From Cryptomeria japonica (Eukaryota > Streptophyta > Pinopsida > Cupressales > Cupressaceae), in contig NC_081414.1 in the NCBI RefSeq assembly GCF_030272615.1, positions 528,035,137 through 528,099,136 of the forward strand: DNA of 64,000 nucleotides, written 5' to 3'. Of the stretch, positions 62,399 through 64,000 are shown one piece after another (position 1 is the first letter of the stretch; every line of letters starts with the position of its first letter). The notes beneath the pieces are model-generated. The model searched no databases. It was not told the DNA's origin and saw only the letters and a list, made by a program, of their open reading frames with translations. The translations under genes and the position numbers were made by a program.

Positions 62399-64000
62399 TA
62401 GTTCCAATAGAAATTTCATTCTCAAAAAGTAATTTATTTAAGATTATGACATAATGAAAAACTATCGATTTGGGCCTACCTCTATACATGTGAATCCTAA
62501 TTCGATTGAGTAAATTATCTATCAGATTGATATCATTTCCACTTTCCTCCTTTCGTTCTGTACTTTTCCCACTATTCAGTTGCGTACAAATCTTCATTTC
62601 TGAGTATCCTAGCAAAATCATTGAATATTATCACCCTTTCTAAACTTCTCTATTGTGTATTCTTTCCTTCCTGGTTGTGTACATATCAAACAATGGCTAT
62701 TTTCGTCGTATCTTGGTTGGGCATCACCTTTTTCCCTACCTTTATGGGATGAGCGCTCCTCATTTCTTATTTTGACTGCCACTAACAATAGTTCCATTGA
62801 AAATGAAAGGCGCGTCGCCCTCCACCTAAGGGCTCATTAATGTTTTAAAGCAGTGGTATATGTGTTTATGCCAGTTAAGTATGAGTGTTCGGTTATACAC
62901 AGTCCTTCCTCATTCAAACACATGCAGTTTGAAACATTGCTTACACGGCATGGTCGATATTATATCGACCCTTAAATCAATATAATATTTTGTTATCAAT
63001 ATTGCATGTAATATATTTCATAAAATTGATATATGATTATCAATGCATGGAATACACTACATGCAATTTGATATTAGATTAACAATATATATTTATATAA
63101 TTTAAATGATGGAATCTAAATATAGTACTTCATGTATTTCTTTTTTAAGACAATTACTCCATTTGCATAAACAATGTATATAAAAACGAAAATCAAAATG
63201 CACGCATAATCGATGCAAACACTAAAATCAATCTATCCTTTCAAACAATGACATCAATTATAACTCTTCATATAAGATTACATCATTCATATTTAAATAA
63301 AACATTCCATTTCGATCAATTTAAAACATTCATTTATGCAAGATGCATTATATGAAAATTAATGTGGTGTGTGAGATTCCATCTCCATACAAAATTCAAA
63401 AAGCTAAAACAACTCTACCTGAACCAAGTTCTCACCTTCATCCATGTTCACTTGTTCCTGCATTCACTTGCACTCGATTGTTCATTAGTAATGACAATCC
63501 CCAATTTTCACAATAAAATAATTTAAATCATTCATTTGCATTTAAATTTCCATTTTAATTCAAATCAAATTTCATTATCAATCTAAATTCAATTTCATTC
63601 CTATTTCAATTTCATCCATATAAATATAAAATGTATATCATTTTTCCTAATTTCATAATTGAAATAAATATAGATAAAAATGGTACATGACATCCTTCCC
63701 CACTTGGAAGAGACATTGTCTCAATGACTTATTAATCCAACATTAAGCAAATAGTATCTCAAACATCATGAAATAATAACCACACATCATAGTCTCAAAT
63801 CAAAACATAAGCAAAAACAGTAGCATCCATGCTATCCAAGTTCACAACATGTGAATCAAAATCAGAGTATCACTGTATCTCGTGCTATAAGCAAATACTA
63901 ATCTATGAAAGCAAATGAGTAAATTGATGGTCAATCATCTCAAAATCCTCTCATGTAGCACTATTTTGAGAATATTGGTCCCACTGGACCTTATATTGAG

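Larger units (their letters stand above)
60840..64000. other. Intergenic to the right edge, no gene recognised
   Basis: AT-rich. It contains a TA run at 61981-62003, a short minisatellite at 62296-62398 and two short frames without domain signal (61197-61427, 62655-62840). No element ends were identified. Confidence 0.4.

Noticed and set aside
62231-62621. Overlapping minus-strand frames with Leu/Ser/Cys repeats
   Set aside because: They are translations of the 34-base minisatellite at 62296-62398.
63690-63760. C-terminal end of a Gypsy polyprotein on the minus strand
   Set aside because: The ACATCCTTCCCCACTTGG text resembles sequence at the end of some Gypsy pol genes, but no reading frame of useful length supports it.

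Overview
The window looks like one gene-poor stretch of a large seed-plant genome, most likely a gymnosperm. The gymnosperm call is an inference from one intact gene in 64 kb, heavy nesting of old retrotransposons and solo LTRs. The plant call is firm: plant-type Copia and Tat-like Gypsy polyproteins, a plant mobile domain protein, and a CYP90-like cytochrome P450 with GT/AG introns.

Layout. 1-1304: flank, no gene recognised. 1305-6707: a decayed Ty1/Copia element (C1) with both LTRs and a GAGCA target-site duplication. 6708-10449: non-coding, with a dispersed repeat (R1) and AT-rich degenerate tandem copies. 10450-29178: a Tat-like Gypsy element (A) carrying only gag and protease remnants, with an ATAAG duplication. 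Its 3' LTR is split by an 11.8-kb insertion X (16722-28497, AAACC duplication). X holds an unidentified decayed minus-strand coding region, a solo-LTR-like insertion (19416-20490) and a second Copia element C2 (21745-28446, minus strand, CAGCT duplication). 29283-32320: a 5'-truncated LINE. 35638-39860: the only intact gene, a nine-exon P450 of 496 codons with TATA box and poly(A) signal; intron 1 contains a duplicated SINE-like segment. 43010-44894: a second R1 copy carrying a solo-LTR-like insertion. 45491-47582 and 59898-60840: pieces of minus-strand Tat-like elements flanking a younger Tat-like element B (47583-59897).

Element B is the most interesting object. It has protease, G-patch-like segment, reverse transcriptase, two RNase H domains and integrase (two stops in the integrase core). 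Between pol and the 3' LTR, on the opposite strand, lies a three-exon gene-like unit (55060-57673) encoding a plant mobile domain, an acidic tract and an Arg/Ser-rich tail. Its first intron holds a GC-rich minisatellite. Four in-frame stops and a phase mismatch show that this copy is decayed.

A has gag but no reverse transcriptase; B has pol but no recognisable capsid domain. Both share nearly the same polypurine tract, LTR start and primer-binding motif, so one may have been mobilised by relatives of the other. That is a hypothesis. The P450 is probably an ER-bound sterol/brassinosteroid oxidase and has no functional link to the transposons visible here.
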